Source: G965197405 sp965197405 (GTDB taxonomy: Bacteria; Chloroflexota; Dehalococcoidia; Lucifugimonadales; JAGWBF01). Taken from it: DNA of 64,000 bases. Shown piece by piece: positions 34,112 through 43,460 of the stretch. The stretch lies in assembly GCA_965197405.1 (NCBI GenBank), contig OZ240206.1:992001-1056000 (forward strand), written 5' to 3'. A program made the translations under genes and the position numbers. The notes beneath the pieces were generated by a model. It searched no databases. It saw only the letters and a program-made list of their open reading frames with translations, and was not told the DNA's origin. How positions within the stretch are numbered: position 1 is the first letter of the stretch; each line of letters begins with the position of its first letter.

Positions 34112-34885
34112 ATGGAAAACGAGCTTGACACTTTCCAGGCCCTTGTTGACATCGTCGAGCGTCTGAGGTCCCCCGGAGGTTGTCCCTGGGACCGGGAGCA
34201 GACCCACGTTTCCCTCAAGCGCAACCTCCTCGAGGAATGCTACGAAGTGCTGGAGGCTATAGATTCAAACGAACCCTCGAAGCTATCGGAGGAGCTTGGG
34301 GACATTCTGGTTCAGGTGGCCTTTCACTGCCAGATGGCCGGAGAAGCCCAGGAGTTCCAGGCAAAGGATGTGCTTGCCAGAATCAACGAGAAGCTCATCC
34401 GCCGCCATCCCCACGTCTTCGGCGACGCCGTTGCGTCGGACGCTCGCGAGGTGGAGCGCAACTGGGAGAAACTCAAGGAGCAGGAAGGGGCCAGAAGGAC
34501 GCCGGTGGAGGGTATCCCCGGGGAGCTGCCGGCCCTGGCCTACGCCCAGCTGATGCAGGACAGGGTGTCCAGGGCCGGCTTCGAGTGGGAGGACGTGTCG
34601 GGGGTGTTGGACAAGGTGGTCGAGGAAGCCAACGAGCTGAAGAACGCCCCCACCGAGGAGCAGAAGGGCCGGGAGATGGGGGACTTGCTCTTCACTGTTG
34701 TCAACCTTGCCCGGTGGATGGGCATCCACGCGGAAGACTCCCTGCGCCAGGCCAACACCCGCTTCCAGGGTCGCTACGCCACGATGGAGGGTCTGGCCTC
34801 TGAGCGCGGCCTCGACTTTCGCCAGCTTCCCCTGGGGGACAAGGAAGCCCTATGGCAAGAGGCGAAGGCGATGGAGGGGGATTAG
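34112..34885 (+). CDS. mazG: Nucleoside triphosphate pyrophosphohydrolase MazG
   Basis: MazG cleaves NTPs and dNTPs to monophosphates and pyrophosphate, cleaning damaged nucleotides and affecting ppGpp-dependent responses. Both tandem domains are visible: CPWDREQTHVSLKRNLLEEC with EEC-EVLEA...EELGDIL, and a second EEANELK...REMGDLLFTVV. They give the ExxE and ExxD metal-binding pairs. The protein has 257 residues. An ATG at 34112 follows AAGGGAG. It lies next to a restriction-modification module. Confidence 0.95.
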   Translation: MENELDTFQALVDIVERLRSPGGCPWDREQTHVSLKRNLLEECYEVLEAIDSNEPSKLSEELGDILVQVAFHCQMAGEAQEFQAKDVLARINEKLIRRHPHVFGDAVASDAREVERNWEKLKEQEGARRTPVEGIPGELPALAYAQLMQDRVSRAGFEWEDVSGVLDKVVEEANELKNAPTEEQKGREMGDLLFTVVNLARWMGIHAEDSLRQANTRFQGRYATMEGLASERGLDFRQLPLGDKEALWQEAKAMEGD

Positions 34886-34940
34886 GGTAGGGGTGGAGAT
34901 GAGGTACGCGTAAAGAGATTAAGAATGACCGGTTGGTCGT

Positions 34941-35936
34941 TCAGGCGATTAAGCTCTTCACGTACCCGATAAATTCACCGCGTCTTTCGCTATTTGCCAA
35001 GGTCTCGATAAGATTGAAGTCTTGGTTGACGAGCCTATCATCATCTATGCGTCGCCGTACCTCAGTTGTAATCATGCTTGCCAGGTAGACGTTCATGACG
35101 CGACTGTTCTCCCGAACAGCTTCCTCAAAGGACTTTTTCGCCGCGCCATAACGTTCGAGAGCTCCAGCCGGGTCAAGACCATATTTGACTTCGATGGTGG
35201 CGACCAGCGTATCCCGACTGTTGCGGATAGACACATCAGGTTCACTGCTGAAAGTAATGGCATAGCCAGTGGTAGTGGTGAATCCTCGAATATCCTCGAT
35301 GGAAGGAATGCCATCCGAGGGCGTTACCACCGAGTTGTCCAGCCTGATGATATTCTTGATTAGTTCCCCTTCCGCTAAACTGCCTACCAACAATGCCTTT
35401 ACTCGTCGGCTCCCTTCACTCCCGATTTCATTCCGCCAAGAACCGTTTATCTGTGTGCCAAAGTTAAGCAGAGCAGCAACTCTGGCGTTCTCCAATGTCC
35501 AATTAGAGTCAGATTCCACAAGTAGATAAATGAGGCTATTTAAAACATGAGCTATGCGCTGGGCTTTTGGCTGGCTTAAATTGGAGCTTGAGCCTTCTTC
35601 CAAGTTCTTCGTTGAAGAGGCAGCTAATCGCTGGAGGCCCTTCTGGGGCAGAAGCGCCAGACAGCGGTAATATGCTATGAGAGGTGGAACCTGCCTGATT
35701 GCTTCGGGATGGCAGAACACGAGAGCGGGGGATATTCCCTTGCCCCGAATCTGTCGCCACACTACATCAGAAATTCCTAGCTCTTGCAATTGGTGCCATT
35801 CTAAGTCAGCGGAGACCGCTTGTTGTTCAGCCAATGTTAGTAATGTCGTCCACTGCGAGTGCACACGGTAGAAGAACGATGAGCGAAGTGTATATCGGGC
35901 CCTCTCCGCCTCTCGATGAAGGTCCGGCTGGGTCAT
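34941..35936 (-). CDS. Type II restriction endonuclease, XcyI-like
   Basis: A 331-residue protein likely of the XcyI restriction endonuclease family (CCCGGG cutters). The PD-(D/E)xK-like core is visible as EPDVSIRNSRDTLVATIEVKYGLD, with Asp, Glu and Lys in place. An N-terminal domain has SPALVFCHPEAIRQVPPLIA. The start is the ATG at 35936, overlapping the methyltransferase stop by 4 bases (ATGA), with GGAG upstream. That pairing supports the assignment; family identity is from recalled pattern, not a search. The gene is more A+T-rich than its neighbours, suggesting acquisition. Confidence 0.78.
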   Translation of the reverse strand: MTQPDLHREAERARYTLRSSFFYRVHSQWTTLLTLAEQQAVSADLEWHQLQELGISDVVWRQIRGKGISPALVFCHPEAIRQVPPLIAYYRCLALLPQKGLQRLAASSTKNLEEGSSSNLSQPKAQRIAHVLNSLIYLLVESDSNWTLENARVAALLNFGTQINGSWRNEIGSEGSRRVKALLVGSLAEGELIKNIIRLDNSVVTPSDGIPSIEDIRGFTTTTGYAITFSSEPDVSIRNSRDTLVATIEVKYGLDPAGALERYGAAKKSFEEAVRENSRVMNVYLASMITTEVRRRIDDDRLVNQDFNLIETLANSERRGEFIGYVKSLIA

Positions 35937-37270
35937 AGCTTTCTCCACACCACAACGCTTTCCCTCACTGGAACACGCCCGTATTTGCCCATCTGCTGGG
36001 AGCTGTTGCCCTTGTAACGGGCAACTATAATTTTCTCTGAGATAAAACCGTGACGATCCGCAATCTCAGACAAGATCAGGTCAACAGGAATCATCTCCCC
36101 TTCAAACCGAACGTTATCTACTACCAGAGCTACTCTAGCGCCTGGAGCTAACACCCTGGCCCATTCACTGATAGCCTTTTCCATATCCACGAAGTAGCTC
36201 GTAATCATGAAAGGTATACGCGGATTATTGAGCTTCATAAATTTAAGGTTTGTAACTACTTCGGCCACTGCCGGGTGGGATGGGGTATCTCCGGCAGAGG
36301 TTTTGGATTCTATATGAGAACGGAGAATACCAAACCGAATGGCCTTCAGGTCCTCGAAATTCTTTACAAAGTGGAAACAGAGTTCCAGACAGTAGCTTCT
36401 GGTATAGTCGTAACGGTTCGCATAGGGAGGAGAGGTAATGAGGATGGTCGGGGCTTCGGGGAACTCTATCGCTCTCAGGTCACGAGTGTCAGCTTCGCAA
36501 ACTACAGGCAACCCGCCCATGTTGCCGTTTAGGTCCTGCCACATCTTACTCGCTAGAATGAGGTCCGTCTCTGCTTGGAGGACCTTCTTCGATAGAGTGT
36601 CATCAGGATGCGCTATTTTTTTATCCCTTTTTAACCTGAGAAACTGGCCGTCGTTGGATGTGTAGCTCGCGGACTCCAGAATGGAAAAGAACAAAAGAAG
36701 GAAGACCTCCAGAAAGGGTGGTTCCAAACTGTCAATAGCCGTTTTCCACTTCCGGAGGCGTATGAGTACGTCTTCGTGAAATGCCAGGGCGAGGATAGGC
36801 ACGTCCTTGGCTATGGCGCTGGGTGGAGAAGCATCTACCTGATTCTTCAGCTTTTCAAAGGTCCTGGCGATGTCTCCCTCTCTAACCTGGAAAAACAAGG
36901 GTAGAGCTTTGGCAACAAAAGCCGCTATGGGCAACTTTTCGATGCCAACAGACGGTATCTGCCGGAGCATGGAAGCAAACAGGCTCGTCCCCATGCCGGC
37001 AAAAGGGTCGAATACCACGTCCTTTTGCGGCTTAGCATCAAAGTAGTCCAGAAAACGATTTACAAACCCCAGAGAAAAGGCTTCCTTGTAACGGTATAAC
37101 CCGAGAAGAGGTACAGACTTGTTGCCCACATATGATACTAATCTGCCAAGTTTAAGGTCCTCATGGATAATGGTCTTATATCTGGACTCAATTTGCGCGC
37201 GCTCGGAGTTGAGGCTAAAGGGTGTGATTGCCAGTCCCTCCGCTTTGCTGACTCCAATCTCCTCGATCAA
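35933..37270 (-). CDS. DNA methyltransferase, likely N4-cytosine
   Basis: The modification partner of the restriction enzyme, 445 residues. A TTG start has AAGGAG five bases upstream. The SAM motif DVVFDPFAGMGTSLFASML lies N-terminal (about residues 87-105) and the catalytic motif LITSPPYANRYDYTRSY lies later. SPPY is typical for N4-cytosine enzymes, and the motif order (I before IV) suits the alpha or gamma class. If the nuclease is XcyI-like, methylation of a C in CCCGGG would fit. The pair sits between mazG and sppA and is AT-richer than both. Confidence 0.9.
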   Translation of the reverse strand: MIEEIGVSKAEGLAITPFSLNSERAQIESRYKTIIHEDLKLGRLVSYVGNKSVPLLGLYRYKEAFSLGFVNRFLDYFDAKPQKDVVFDPFAGMGTSLFASMLRQIPSVGIEKLPIAAFVAKALPLFFQVREGDIARTFEKLKNQVDASPPSAIAKDVPILALAFHEDVLIRLRKWKTAIDSLEPPFLEVFLLLFFSILESASYTSNDGQFLRLKRDKKIAHPDDTLSKKVLQAETDLILASKMWQDLNGNMGGLPVVCEADTRDLRAIEFPEAPTILITSPPYANRYDYTRSYCLELCFHFVKNFEDLKAIRFGILRSHIESKTSAGDTPSHPAVAEVVTNLKFMKLNNPRIPFMITSYFVDMEKAISEWARVLAPGARVALVVDNVRFEGEMIPVDLILSEIADRHGFISEKIIVARYKGNSSQQMGKYGRVPVRESVVVWRKL

Positions 37271-37350
37271 AATCGCTCCTTGGCAGAAAGTTCATCAGGA
37301 TTGTAGCATGAGCGTTCTATGGAGAACATCTTCATTTCAGGCGCTTGAGA

Positions 37351-38187
37351 TCACTCCTCGTCCCGCAAGCCCTCCAGCAGGTGGGACGGGTCCATGTAGT
37401 AAAGCCCCCCCGCCAGGACGCGCTCAACCGCCGAGACAACCCCCTCCGCTGACGTAGGGCCGCCGACACGACGACCCATTAAGCGCTGCACCAATGGTCG
37501 CCTCGGCGTCACCCTTATGGGCCTGCGACGCGCCCTGCCCAGCCCTGCTGCCAGGTCCAGGGCCGTGTCGAAGTCGCCCAGCTCGTCCACCAGACCCCGC
37601 TCTCTAGCGCCCCTTCCGGTGAAGACCTCCCCCGTGGCGAGCTCCCTCACCCTCTCCTCATCCATACCTCTGCCCGCCGCTACCACCCGGACGAAGCTGT
37701 CATATATCTCGTCAATGAGCGCGTTAAACTTGCCCTCCTCCTCCGATGTGGGACTGCGCCAGAAGCCGGTCATATCCTTGAGCCGGCCTCCCTTGTACAC
37801 GGAGAAGCTCACCCCCAGCTTCTGGAGTAGCTGCTGGAGCACGGGCCTCAAATATAGCACGCCTATGGAGCCTACCAGGGAGGAAGGCAGGGCGACGACC
37901 TTGGTGGCTGCGCAGCTAATGTAGTATGCGCCGGAAGCTCCCGTCCCCTTTATGTAGGCCACCACGGGCTTCTCCTGCGCAACTCTGGCCAGGCTGTGGT
38001 AGAGAAGCTCCGAGGCGGAGGCGGTCCCGCCGGGCGAGTCCACCTCCACTATCACCGCCTTGAACCGTTTGTCCCTGCGAAAGCTGTCGAAAATGCTCGA
38101 ATACTCCCGGACCCTCTCACCCCCGCCTATAACCCCGGATAGCTCTACCACCCCCACGCCGGAGCGTCCGAGAAAAGGCACTGCCAT
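37351..38187 (-). CDS. sppA: Signal peptide peptidase SppA (S49 family)
   Basis: An S49-family serine protease. The nucleophile serine lies in TGASGAYYISCAATKVVALP and the lysine in VYKGGRLKDMTGF. The start at 38187 follows AGGAG and gives 278 residues, a single S49 domain. No N-terminal membrane helix is obvious (AVPFLGRSGVGVVELSGVIG), so this copy may be cytosolic or peripherally attached, unlike classic membrane SppA. The function is digestion of cleaved signal peptides or other small peptides. Confidence 0.9.
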   Translation of the reverse strand: MAVPFLGRSGVGVVELSGVIGGGERVREYSSIFDSFRRDKRFKAVIVEVDSPGGTASASELLYHSLARVAQEKPVVAYIKGTGASGAYYISCAATKVVALPSSLVGSIGVLYLRPVLQQLLQKLGVSFSVYKGGRLKDMTGFWRSPTSEEEGKFNALIDEIYDSFVRVVAAGRGMDEERVRELATGEVFTGRGARERGLVDELGDFDTALDLAAGLGRARRRPIRVTPRRPLVQRLMGRRVGGPTSAEGVVSAVERVLAGGLYYMDPSHLLEGLRDEE

Positions 38188-38264
38188 TACCCATCTCCTG
38201 TCAGGTATTTCTGACTCTATTTTACGATACTCGCAGAGGGCTTTTCCCCAGACCCAGCATCGGA

Positions 38265-38503
38265 GTTGTTTCATTCTCGAAGTTAGGTGAATACAAGCCC
38301 TCGCCACACGTCATTCCGAACGGGTCCCTTCGACAAGCTCAGGATAAACTTCGCGGTGAGGAGTCTAGAATGGCGTCTAACAAAGACCGGAATCAAGGCA
38401 GTCCCGTCCAAACCAGGACCGCGGTCAGCCAGGATTTTAGGCCCCTCGATTCGCTCGGAGCCTGCCCCTGGCTTGAACAGGGGGTGACAATGAAACGACC
38501 CTG
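38265..38503. repeat. Family A element, core type A
   Basis: Starts GTTGTTTCATTCTCGAAGTT and ends GACAATGAAACGACCCTG. Contains the core CCGGAATCAAGGCAGTCCCG and an extra GGTCCCTTCGACAAGCTCAG segment plus TGCCCCTGGCTTGAACAGGG near the right end. The gap 38188-38579 holds this element and no gene. Confidence 0.76.
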
Positions 38504-38579
38504 CCTGCCGGAGGGACGAGCTATGGCTTTTCCAGTCCGAATCCGGCATTGGGCGCAGGGGCGTTTGAGGCGGTCCGGG

Positions 38580-40220
38580 TTAGGAGATACCCCGGGGAGA
38601 TAGCTGGAAGGGAGGGTCAAGGACGGGCATGGGCACCTCTATCACCACTGGGCCGTCACTCTTCAGTGCCCTTCTGAGGGCGTCTCCAAGCTCGCCAGGA
38701 CCCGAAAGTCGGACTCCCGTCGCCCCGAAGGACTCCGCCATGCTGGCGAAGTCGGGATTGTGGAGCCTGGTTCCGTAGACCCTGCCCTCGAAACGTTTCT
38801 GCTGGTCAGCGAGGGAAGCGCCGAAGGAGCTATTGTTGAATACCAGTGTCACCAGGTTGACGCCTTCCTGAACGGCCGTAGCCAGGTCCGGTATGCCATA
38901 CATGAAGCCGCCGTCGCCGCATATCGCCACCACCTGCCGGTCCGGATTGCCAATCTTGGCGCCGATGGCAGTGGGGAAGGCGAAGCCGAGGGTGGCGAAA
39001 TAGGAGGAGGTGAGGTACGAGCGGGGCTTGAGTACGGGAAAGGCCAGGTGACTCCAGTACCCCACGTCGGTGGTGCCGCTCACCACAATGGCGTCGTCCT
39101 CCAGCTCGCGGCGCAGCGTCTCGATGACCTCCACCTGCAATGGGGCCATCGCCCTAATCTCGCTGTATGCCTCCTCTTTGATGGCTGACCCCTCGCTGCG
39201 AGTCCATTCGCTGGCAGCGGCGCTACCACCCAGTTCCGACAGAAGCTCCCGCAGGCCAAGCCGGGCGTCCGCTGCGATCTCCACCTCAGTAGCATGGTTT
39301 TTGCCAAGCTCTTCGGGGTCCGCGTCTATGTGGATGAGCTTCTGGTGCTGCTGAAAAGCCCAGGGGACATCGGGCGCGAGGTGAAGGCGACTTCCCACGG
39401 CCAGGATCACGTCGGCCTGGGGCATGGCGTGGTAGCTGGCCCCGTGGCCGTAGTAGAAGGCCCCCAGGGATAGGGGATGGTCTTCGGGTATGATACCCTT
39501 GGCCTGGGCCGTCGTTATGACGGGGGCGTTGAGGGCGGATGCAAGCTCCACAATCTCCTGGGAGGCATCGGCGGCCATAGTGCCGCCCCCTGCCCAGATG
39601 AGGGGGCGCCGGGCGTTGGACAGAAGCTCCGCCGCCGCCTTTATTCTATCTAGGTCGGGGCCTTGCCTGGGGAAGACCTCCGCCTCGGGTAGCTCCACCT
39701 CTGCCGACGAAGGAAGAACGTCCCAGGGTATCTCCAATTCCACGGGCCGGGGCCTGCCAGTGCGCAAGTACCTGGTGGCCTGGTGAAGAGAGTTGGGGAT
39801 TTCCTCCACCTCCAACACACGGGCGCACCACTTGGTGATGGGCGAGAAGACGTCCAGCTGGTCTTCTATCTCGTGCAAGGCCCCCCTCTTCTTGCCCAGG
39901 TTGTAGCTCTCCATCTGGCCGCTGACCAGCAGGACCGGCGAAGAGGCGGCGTAGGCGGTGCCTAGGCCGGCCGTAGCGTTAAGAGCGCCGGGGCCGGGCA
40001 CCACCAGTCCCACGCCCACCTTTCCCGTGGTACGGGCATAGCCGTCGGCCATGTAGGTGGTGGACTGCTCGTGGCGCACCGTCACCAGGCGTATGCCAGG
40101 CTCCTCCTGGAGGGCGTCGAACAGGGTCATAATCTGGACGCCGGGCAGCCCGAAGATTACCTCGGTCCCCTCTCTTACCAGGGAGCGCACCAGAGCCTGG
40201 GCGCCCGTCATACTAGCCAT
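38580..40220 (-). CDS. TPP-dependent enzyme, acetolactate synthase-like
   Basis: A 546-residue thiamine-diphosphate enzyme with the three domains of acetolactate synthase relatives. The catalytic glutamate is in TVRHEQSTTYMADGYARTTG, the pyrimidine domain contains GPGALNATAGLGTAYAAS, the middle domain PLIWAGGGTMAADASQEIVE, and the TPP-binding motif is GDGGFMYGIPDLATAVQEGVN...NN. No small regulatory subunit gene is adjacent, so biosynthetic valine/isoleucine use is doubtful; benzoylformate- or oxalyl-type roles are possible. The ATG at 40220 is preceded by GAGGTGAT. Confidence 0.9.
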   Translation of the reverse strand: MASMTGAQALVRSLVREGTEVIFGLPGVQIMTLFDALQEEPGIRLVTVRHEQSTTYMADGYARTTGKVGVGLVVPGPGALNATAGLGTAYAASSPVLLVSGQMESYNLGKKRGALHEIEDQLDVFSPITKWCARVLEVEEIPNSLHQATRYLRTGRPRPVELEIPWDVLPSSAEVELPEAEVFPRQGPDLDRIKAAAELLSNARRPLIWAGGGTMAADASQEIVELASALNAPVITTAQAKGIIPEDHPLSLGAFYYGHGASYHAMPQADVILAVGSRLHLAPDVPWAFQQHQKLIHIDADPEELGKNHATEVEIAADARLGLRELLSELGGSAAASEWTRSEGSAIKEEAYSEIRAMAPLQVEVIETLRRELEDDAIVVSGTTDVGYWSHLAFPVLKPRSYLTSSYFATLGFAFPTAIGAKIGNPDRQVVAICGDGGFMYGIPDLATAVQEGVNLVTLVFNNSSFGASLADQQKRFEGRVYGTRLHNPDFASMAESFGATGVRLSGPGELGDALRRALKSDGPVVIEVPMPVLDPPFQLSPRGIS

Positions 40221-40413
40221 ATATCACCTCATATTGTCTCAGGCAGTGGTGTTTTCCTGGGGATGGTCACTGTGCCTGCTCCGGCCCTGGGCACTCCGGG
40301 GCCGACTCTCGGATACTACCTCACAGCCAGGGCCTAGTCAAGGCGCTGTTGACGTGTCCCCGTGGGGCTAAAGACCGGTGCTCTGGGTCTATCTATACAT
40401 GCCCATCCAGGTT

Positions 40414-40419
40414 TATAAT
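40414..40419 (+). promoter_or_regulatory. Likely -10 box for tRNA-Pro
   Basis: A perfect TATAAT ends 9 bases before the tRNA 5' end. No clear -35 box. Confidence 0.6.
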
Positions 40420-40428
40420 AGGACTCTG

Positions 40429-40501
40429 CGGGGTGTAGCGCAGCGGCTAGCGCGCCACGTTCGGGACGTGGAGGCCGGTGGTTCGAATCCACTCACCCCG
40501 A
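40429..40501 (+). tRNA. tRNA-Pro (anticodon CGG)
   Basis: Acceptor CGGGGTG (40429-40435) pairs with CACCCCG (40494-40500) and the discriminator is A. The anticodon arm CCACG-TTCGGGA-CGTGG gives CGG. The T-loop is the standard TTCGAAT. The 3' CCA is not encoded (ACTT follows), unlike tRNA-Glu in this window. Confidence 0.96.
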
Positions 40502-40605
40502 CTTGACCCATAGCGGCGTTTCCGCGACGCCGGCAGACTCGGCTGGCGTCAGACAGGTCCTCGAGGAATCGCCCATTTAGGCCCTATCTGAAAACGGGTG
40601 TGAGT

Positions 40606-41823
40606 ATGGCATACGATAGGAATTCGATCGCGAACAATGAAGTCGTCGTTGGCATACAAGACCACGGCAGGACTTCCGACTGGACAATGATTACCTACGA
40701 AGACAGAAATTTCATGGAATCCGATTTGGTGGACTACCAGATTGCCGTTAATTTCTTGGAAAGTGAAAGAATTCACAACCAAGCGAAGACCAACAGCTTC
40801 ACCGGAAAGAAGGACCTGGACGAGGTCTTTGAATCGGAAAGTCCAAACGTATACAGAGCTTTCTACGAAAGTCACGTGGACCAGAGGAAAGCGCGCAAAG
40901 TGCTGGAAGAAAGGTTCGGCGAGCGTTTTGGGAGCCTGTATGATGTCCTATCAACGAACAGCCATGCGGGAAAGCTCTACGAATCTATGAGGAACGAAAG
41001 GAGAAGGCACCGGCCCTGGAGAAGAGGTTTCAAAGGCCCTTATCGTACTACAATTAACGGCGCGCCCTCCGTCATCATAGGGTACGACCACCTGGACGGC
41101 GCAGCCAAGGTAGCAAAAGGCGATTCGGATGTTGACGTCCACGGCTATGACGAGACCGCATCCCACGGCGGGCTGAGAGGGAATTGGGCGTTGCAATTGG
41201 GGGTGAAAAACTCCCAGATTATGATCCACGGCTCGGCAATGCTGAAAGTCAACGGCCATCGCGGTGATTTTTCGTTCCACGCTTACATCGCACCGGAAGA
41301 TATGCACATCAGCTATGAAGACGGCATTCCGGTCATACCCGACGAGTTGCCCTACATTCTAGTCAATGGCTTATACGTATCCATATATATTTCTGAAGAC
41401 CCCAAAAATGTAGGTAGATTCAAGGACCACGAAAAGGATTGCAGGTTTGTCAACAAACTGGAGGAGGATATTCTGGCATCCAATGTTGTGGGAATCCCCA
41501 TCATAAATTCGGGCAGCACCATAGCCAAGACTACAGTTGACGGGAAGAAATTGAAGGTCTTGGGACGCCCGCGCGTTTGGTCCGAAAGCCTTGTCATCAC
41601 AAGGGCCAACTACGAGAGAGGGCCTAAAGGCGACCAGGTAAAGAAGGTTATCAGCCCTGACGGTCTGGACCCGCGCATTTGGACCGACGAAGAGAGATTG
41701 GAAGAAGCCGGAAAATATCTGGACTCTGAAGTCCTTCCGAATCTGGCGGGCCAGTGGGAAGAGAGACCCGACAAGGAGCTTCTTCTCATTCCAAACTCAG
41801 TAAGGCAGATTTCGAGGTATTAG
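40606..41823 (+). CDS. Orphan protein next to tRNA-Pro, function unknown
   Basis: A 405-residue protein I do not recognise. The ATG at 40606 (a GTG lies two codons earlier) has a weak site. The N-terminal half is helical and charged (NFMESDLVDYQIAVNFLESE, KARKVLEERFGERF). The middle and C-terminal half look beta-rich with turns (WALQLGVKNSQIMIHGSAML, GLYVSIYISEDPKNVGRFKD). No signal peptide, membrane span or repeat is seen. The gene is clearly more A+T-rich and uses different codons than its neighbours. It starts about 100 bases after tRNA-Pro, a common insertion point, but I see no integrase and no copy of the tRNA end downstream. Confidence 0.75.
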   Translation: MAYDRNSIANNEVVVGIQDHGRTSDWTMITYEDRNFMESDLVDYQIAVNFLESERIHNQAKTNSFTGKKDLDEVFESESPNVYRAFYESHVDQRKARKVLEERFGERFGSLYDVLSTNSHAGKLYESMRNERRRHRPWRRGFKGPYRTTINGAPSVIIGYDHLDGAAKVAKGDSDVDVHGYDETASHGGLRGNWALQLGVKNSQIMIHGSAMLKVNGHRGDFSFHAYIAPEDMHISYEDGIPVIPDELPYILVNGLYVSIYISEDPKNVGRFKDHEKDCRFVNKLEEDILASNVVGIPIINSGSTIAKTTVDGKKLKVLGRPRVWSESLVITRANYERGPKGDQVKKVISPDGLDPRIWTDEERLEEAGKYLDSEVLPNLAGQWEERPDKELLLIPNSVRQISRY

Positions 41824-42443
41824 ATTGCGTCGAGCAAGACCCTGACTATTTTCCGCTCCAGGTCTATCCCCATCTGCCTGACTATGTACTCCGGCCCCAC
41901 GTCGCCCAGGGACACCAGGTACACAACTCCCAGGAGCCTCTCCATGCGAAAGTCTACGATGGTGGAAGAGATTGGCCCGGCGTATCTGGTCTGGAGCGTG
42001 TGAAGCCCTACCGCCTCGTCGGAGAAACCCTCAAACTCCAGCCGGTCGGCGCTTACAATCTGCTGGCCGTGGCCAAGCTCCTGCCCCACGGAACGCTGGA
42101 ACTCTCCCACGAATTTGTCATTCATCCAGCGCGATACTTCTTGCCCGTCGTGGAAGAGATGGACGACGGTCGCCACTATAATGTTCGACCCGGGCTGAAG
42201 GGCTTCGGGTTGAAGGTTGCTGACGAACTCGCGGATATACCCGTTAATCCGTCCGGTGGCCCTCATCTCCTCGGTCGTGCTACCCGGCAGCCCCTGGTCT
42301 ACCATAGTCTCGTTGTCCAGGACCCCGTCTCTGGCAATCTGGAACCCGCGAAACTCGGGGGGCAACTCATCCCTGTCCAGCACCATCCTGGACAGGGCCT
42401 CTTCGTTGATGGCTTGAGCCGCGCGATGGAGAGCCTTTGACAA
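41820..42443 (-). CDS. Hypothetical protein, 207 residues
   Basis: Not recognised. The TTG start at 42443 is chosen because a perfect AAGGAGG lies five bases before it; an earlier codon would add 14 poorly supported residues. The sequence looks soluble and mixed alpha/beta: LPPEFRGFQIARDGVLDNET, GRINGYIREFVSNLQ, NIIVATVVHLFHDGQEVSRW, LLGVVYLVSLGDVGPEYIVR. No signal peptide or membrane span is evident. Its stop overlaps the orphan gene's stop by 3 bases in convergent orientation. Confidence 0.65.
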   Translation of the reverse strand: MSKALHRAAQAINEEALSRMVLDRDELPPEFRGFQIARDGVLDNETMVDQGLPGSTTEEMRATGRINGYIREFVSNLQPEALQPGSNIIVATVVHLFHDGQEVSRWMNDKFVGEFQRSVGQELGHGQQIVSADRLEFEGFSDEAVGLHTLQTRYAGPISSTIVDFRMERLLGVVYLVSLGDVGPEYIVRQMGIDLERKIVRVLLDAI

Positions 42444-42515
42444 AGTTGCCTCCTTTCCACCGGGTCCACCAGGACTCGCAGGCATTCCGGTCCCTATATG
42501 ACCCTTCCCCGTCGG

Positions 42516-42706
42516 CAGGGCCTTTCCATTGTCACCCCCTGTTCAAGCCAGGGGCAGTCTCCGAGCGGAGCGAGGGGTCTAAAGACCTGGCCGGTCGCGG
42601 TCTTGTTCTGGCTGGCGCTGCCTTGATTCCGGGTTTTGTTAGGCACCATCTCAGATTCCGCACTCCGCTTCGCTCCGTTCGGAATGACACGAGGCGGGGG
42701 GCAGGG
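42516..42706. repeat. Family A element, core type A (reverse orientation)
   Basis: Starts CAGGGCCTTTCCATTGTCA, contains CTGTTCAAGCCAGGGGCAGT, the reversed core CTGCCTTGATTCCGGGTTTT and ends GTTCGGAATGACACGAGGCG. It sits between the TTG-start gene and the next membrane protein gene. Confidence 0.75.
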
Positions 42707-42713
42707 GCATGGC

Positions 42714-43268
42714 CTACCGCTCCGGCGTCTCCTCTTTGGCTATGAAGCTTCCCTCGACGTTGCGTACGTCGAAAGCCCCGCTCTCTATGAAGATGGCGCG
42801 GGCCTGGGGGGCGTCCCTATGGTCCACGCGCGCCGCCAGGGCGAAAACTCCCTGGGACAAATACTTTTCGTACCGGTGGGCCACCTGGGACTCAAGTCCG
42901 CGGCTCGACCCTATGACGGCGCCCATCATTCCCCCAAGAAGGGCGCCGATCTTCCACAGGGTGCTGGCCAGGAACACCTGTGTCCCCCATGAATCGAAGA
43001 CCAGCAGCACACATATCAGGACTGGCACCTCCACCACGCAGGAACCGATGAGCGCCCCCCGCAGGGCAACAGGCCACGTTCCCTCGGGAATCTCCATCAG
43101 CCGCCCCAGGCGAACATGGCGCAGTGGCGAAAGCGCGCCGGGTCCGGTCACCGGCTCTCTGCTGACCAGGTCCAGGTCCGAAGGGGCATACCCGACGGCC
43201 TGTACCATCTGCGCCGCCTCGACCAGGCTCTCTTCTCTCAGGAAGAGACCTACCACTTGCTCTCGCAT
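42714..43268 (-). CDS. Membrane protein with glycine-zipper-like helices
   Basis: A 184-residue protein with an N-terminal soluble part (REQVVGLFLREESLVEAAQM, QAVGYAPSDLDLVSREPVTG) reminiscent of general-stress GspM-type domains that bind regulatory partners. Two hydrophobic helices follow (ALIGSCVVEVPVLICVLLVF and KIGALLGGMMGAVIGSSRGL, the second glycine-rich). The end is soluble with AIFIESGAFDVRNVEG, repeating the short alpha-beta pattern. GGAGAG precedes the ATG at 43268. Function unknown; a stress-related role is only a guess. Confidence 0.7.
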   Translation of the reverse strand: MREQVVGLFLREESLVEAAQMVQAVGYAPSDLDLVSREPVTGPGALSPLRHVRLGRLMEIPEGTWPVALRGALIGSCVVEVPVLICVLLVFDSWGTQVFLASTLWKIGALLGGMMGAVIGSSRGLESQVAHRYEKYLSQGVFALAARVDHRDAPQARAIFIESGAFDVRNVEGSFIAKEETPER

Positions 43269-43460
43269 AGACTCTCCGCAATTCCCGCGCTCGGTACGAA
43301 GCCGCCGGAGGCCCTTTGGACAGTCGCGGACCTATCACTGGGCCGGTCCGCACGAGACCTCGACGATTCGAGCTGGCCCGCGCACGGAAGGACAGGCCTG
43401 GAAACGAACCCTACGATAGCACGAAGGTTGCAACGCGTCAACAAACCTCTTCGCCGGAGC

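Noticed and set aside
40429..42443. A complete integrative element at tRNA-Pro
   Set aside because: No integrase gene and no second copy of the tRNA 3' end was found downstream.
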